Source: Aeromonas salmonicida subsp. salmonicida
Lineage (GTDB): Bacteria; Pseudomonadota; Gammaproteobacteria; Enterobacterales; Aeromonadaceae
Direction: 5' to 3'
Assembly: GCF_001643305.1 (NCBI RefSeq)
Contig: NZ_LSGW01000044.1
Span: 186,001-250,000 of the forward strand
Length of the DNA: 64,000 nucleotides
A model generated the notes under the pieces. The model worked only from the letters and a program-made list of their open reading frames with translations, ran no database searches and had not been told where the DNA came from. This document shows, one piece after another, positions 60,710 through 64,000 of the stretch. Position numbers and translations under genes: made by a program. Every line of letters begins with the position of its first letter. Position 1 is the first letter of the stretch.

Positions 60710-61575
60710 ATGGCGAGCCTCAGCGAAAACAGGCTGTTTTTGCTGCTTTTTTTATCGCTGTTGCTGGCCGGTATTACGCAGGCTGCAGCGCAAAGCAGGG
60801 ATTTCAGACAAGCCCCCAAGGCGCTCACTGCCCTGAAAAAGGGTCAGGTGGCGCAGAGCCAGGGCAATTTGACCCAAGCCATCCACTTCTATTGTGCCGC
60901 TGCCACGACAGGCAACCCGGAAGGCTATTTTCGCATCGGTCGCCTGCTTGCCACCGGCCCGGGCTCGGTGCGCAACCCCAAGATGGCCAACGCCTACCTA
61001 GCCATGGCAATGCGCCTTGGCAATCAGCAAGCCGCCCGCTACTACAATGCCCGCATCGGCAACGCCATCATGGGGGATCAGTGTGGCGCCGGCGTCGGCG
61101 GGGGAGCAGGCAGTTACTTTGCCGAGATCCCCAATACCCCTTTCAATCTGGATGCCTACCTGGCCCGCCAGTCACCAACCAAACAGAAACTGGCCACCAT
61201 GTTGCGCCATGCAGCCAAGCAGCCAAGCACCACAGCCTCGATGAGCGGCTGGTGTTGGCCATCGCCATTGCCGAATCCAACCTCAATAGCCGCGCCGTCT
61301 CCCCCAAGAATGCCCAGGGGCTGATGCAACTCATACCGGAAACCCAGCAGCGCTTCGGCGTGACTCGCCCCTTCGATCCGGCACAGAACATCAAGGGGGG
61401 CGTGACCTATCTCAAGTGGCTGGATCGCCGGTTTGATGGCAACTGGATACTGATGTCGGCAGCCTACAACGCCGGAGAGAGAGCGGTGGAACAGTACGGC
61501 GGCATCCCCCCCTATCAGGAGACCCAACAATATGTGCGGCGAGTGCTCTACTTCGCCGGTCACAAGGGGAAGTAG
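60710..61575 (+). pseudogene. Lytic transglycosylase, frameshifted by an 8-bp duplication
   Basis: The first frame encodes a signal peptide (LFLLLFLSLLLAGITQAAAQ) and Sel1/TPR-like helices (NPEGYFRIGRLLATGPG, ANAYLAMAMRLGNQQAARYY). Within AAK it runs into two tandem CAGCCAAG units (61212-61227). Removing one restores a single frame: AAKHHSLDERLVLAIAIAESN, with catalytic Glu. The SLT domain then continues NSRAVSPKNAQGLMQLIPET, LDRRFDGNWILMSAAYNAGE and VRRVLYFAG. The intact protein of about 286 residues would cleave peptidoglycan. As read, the catalytic domain is out of frame. AGGAGA precedes the ATG. Confidence 0.88.
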
Positions 61576-61967
61576 CCCTCACCCGTTCATACCCGATCTG
61601 GAAATAGACGTCGGCCCCTTCCCAACCAGCGACCGGCAATCAGAGCCAGGTACAACCCAATGTCTCGCTCGCGGCCAGCGAAAATATTGGCCGGCAAGAC
61701 TGGTCAGCGACGAACAGCCAAATATGGCGGCTTTGGCACAAAAAAGAGTCCTCATCATGCTAGGCGAGCCCCCAGCACACAGCCGGATGTGACGGCTGCG
61801 GCAAAGAGGGCTACAAGCCGGGCCCTGCCTTTGCCCCCCTTCCCCCATTGGTTTACAATCGGAGCGTTTTTTGGAACCGGGTTGACGGCGTGTCGACCTG
61901 GCCCCACCACGACATCAGTCTGTTAGTGCCAAGACATTAACCTGCTGAATAGGAAGAGAATTAGCCA
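61576..61967. other. Intergenic region before ettA (about 390 bp)
   Basis: No ORF with a ribosome-binding site or family resemblance is seen. The last 30 bases hold AGGAAGAGAA, the ribosome-binding site of ettA. No terminator for the transglycosylase gene is obvious. Confidence 0.5.
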
Positions 61968-63635
<1,668 letters not shown>

Positions 63636-63650
63636 GGGTGACGGCGTCAC

Positions 63651-63675
63651 AAGGGGAGCTTCGGCTCCCCTTTCT
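63651..63675 (+). terminator. Terminator after ettA
   Basis: AAGGGGAGC-TTCG-GCTCCCCTT with a stable TTCG tetraloop is followed by TCTATT. Confidence 0.82.
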
Positions 63676-63712
63676 ATTGCCTTTTGGCATACAATCCAAG
63701 ACGGATGCCTTT

Positions 63713-63786
63713 GCATGGATGTATCGAAATGACGACCCAGACCCCCACTGCATGGATGTATCGAAATGACGACCCAGACCCCCACA
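63713..63786. repeat. 37-bp tandem duplication over the start of the last gene
   Basis: Two head-to-tail copies begin GCATGGATGTATCGAAATGA and are identical over 36 bases. Each contains an ATG followed by ACGACCCAGACCCCCAC. Only the second copy's ATG leads into the long frame. The unit length is not a multiple of three, so the first copy's ATG opens a different frame. Confidence 0.95.
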
Positions 63787-64000
63787 GAGAAGAAACTCAC
63801 CATCCAGATCCGGGTCGAACCCGGCTGCCTCGGGCCGGATGGCAAAGAACACATCGAGACCTTCTGTGTCGCCGCCGCCAAGATCTTCGCCGCCATCTAT
63901 CCCGAGCTGGTGAGCTGGGTGCTGATCCCGCGCTATGACAAGCAGTTGCCGGAGCAGGAGTTCTTCATCGAGGGGCGCAAGTTGACCGAGGAGCAGGCCA
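63766..64000 (+). CDS. Conserved-looking protein of unknown function, 5' part
   Basis: The frame starts MTTQTPTEKKLTIQIRVEPG at the second copy of the tandem duplication and runs off the window (78 codons visible). It includes GPDGKEHIETFCVAAAKIFA and the tail FFIEGRKLTEEQA. No signal peptide or membrane segment is visible and I recognise no family. The duplicated ATG upstream is out of frame and could act as a decoy start, reducing expression. Confidence 0.6.
   Translation, partial: MTTQTPTEKKLTIQIRVEPGCLGPDGKEHIETFCVAAAKIFAAIYPELVSWVLIPRYDKQLPEQEFFIEGRKLTEEQA

Overview
The window is a gene-dense, GC-rich stretch of a gammaproteobacterial chromosome, most consistent with Aeromonas. The E. 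coli-like housekeeping block fkpA-slyX-slyD-yheV-yheT-yheU-prkB-yhfA-crp is recognisable. It is combined with traits typical of Aeromonas: a TagA/StcE mucinase, an Aeromonas-type ChiA, a hut haem-uptake cluster and an arn lipid A modification operon. I see no rRNA, tRNA, insertion sequence, integrase or CRISPR array.

Layout. 1-6.6 kb: the end of an EAL protein, the tRNA hydroxylation gene trhP with a one-base-spaced ferredoxin (yfhL), alr, dnaB, a tiny basic ORF and a Tim44-like protein. Two decayed copies of the dnaB 3' end lie between dnaB and alr. 6.8-13.8 kb: a frameshifted CSS-EAL phosphodiesterase, a lipoprotein 5'-nucleotidase, three small conserved genes and a LuxO-like sigma-54 activator. 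13.9-21.4 kb: the fkpA-slyX-slyD-yheV-yheT-yheU block, with cheV and a diguanylate cyclase placed inside it. 21.9-31 kb: ugd and, divergently, arnBCADTEF (L-Ara4N addition to lipid A), lying between yheU and prkB; arnA carries an in-frame amber codon. 31.2-35.3 kb: prkB, two lipoproteins, yhfA, crp and rlmA. 35.4-42.7 kb: a secreted-hydrolase cluster (GH19 chitinase, TagA metalloprotease, GH18 chitinase ChiA). ChiA is preceded by a c-di-GMP-I (GEMM) riboswitch and loses its C-terminal binding domains to a frameshift. 42.8-50.1 kb: a frameshifted transporter-type sensor kinase, a DUF2975/XRE pair with a phased operator array, a frameshifted metallopeptidase and an MFS transporter. 50.1-58.4 kb: haem acquisition (hutA, chaN-like, hutXZ, hutBCD) with two Fur-box-like sites. 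58.5-64 kb: a YitT protein, a UDP-glucuronate epimerase, a lytic transglycosylase broken by an 8-bp duplication, ettA and the start of an unknown gene preceded by a 37-bp duplication.

How the genes work together. Three c-di-GMP enzymes (two EAL, one GGDEF) and a c-di-GMP riboswitch on chiA link second-messenger level to chitin use. Ugd supplies UDP-glucuronate to the arn pathway and probably to the epimerase at 59.4 kb. HutA, HutBCD and HutXZ form a haem import and breakdown route.

The most striking global signal is gene decay. Six genes are interrupted by a nonsense codon or a frameshift (CSS-EAL, arnA, chiA, the sensor kinase, the metallopeptidase and the transglycosylase), several at short repeats or homopolymers. 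Either this is a host-restricted, pseudogene-rich lineage (A. salmonicida is known for this) or the assembly has errors; raw reads would decide. All calls come from reading the sequence and recalling protein families; no database search was run.
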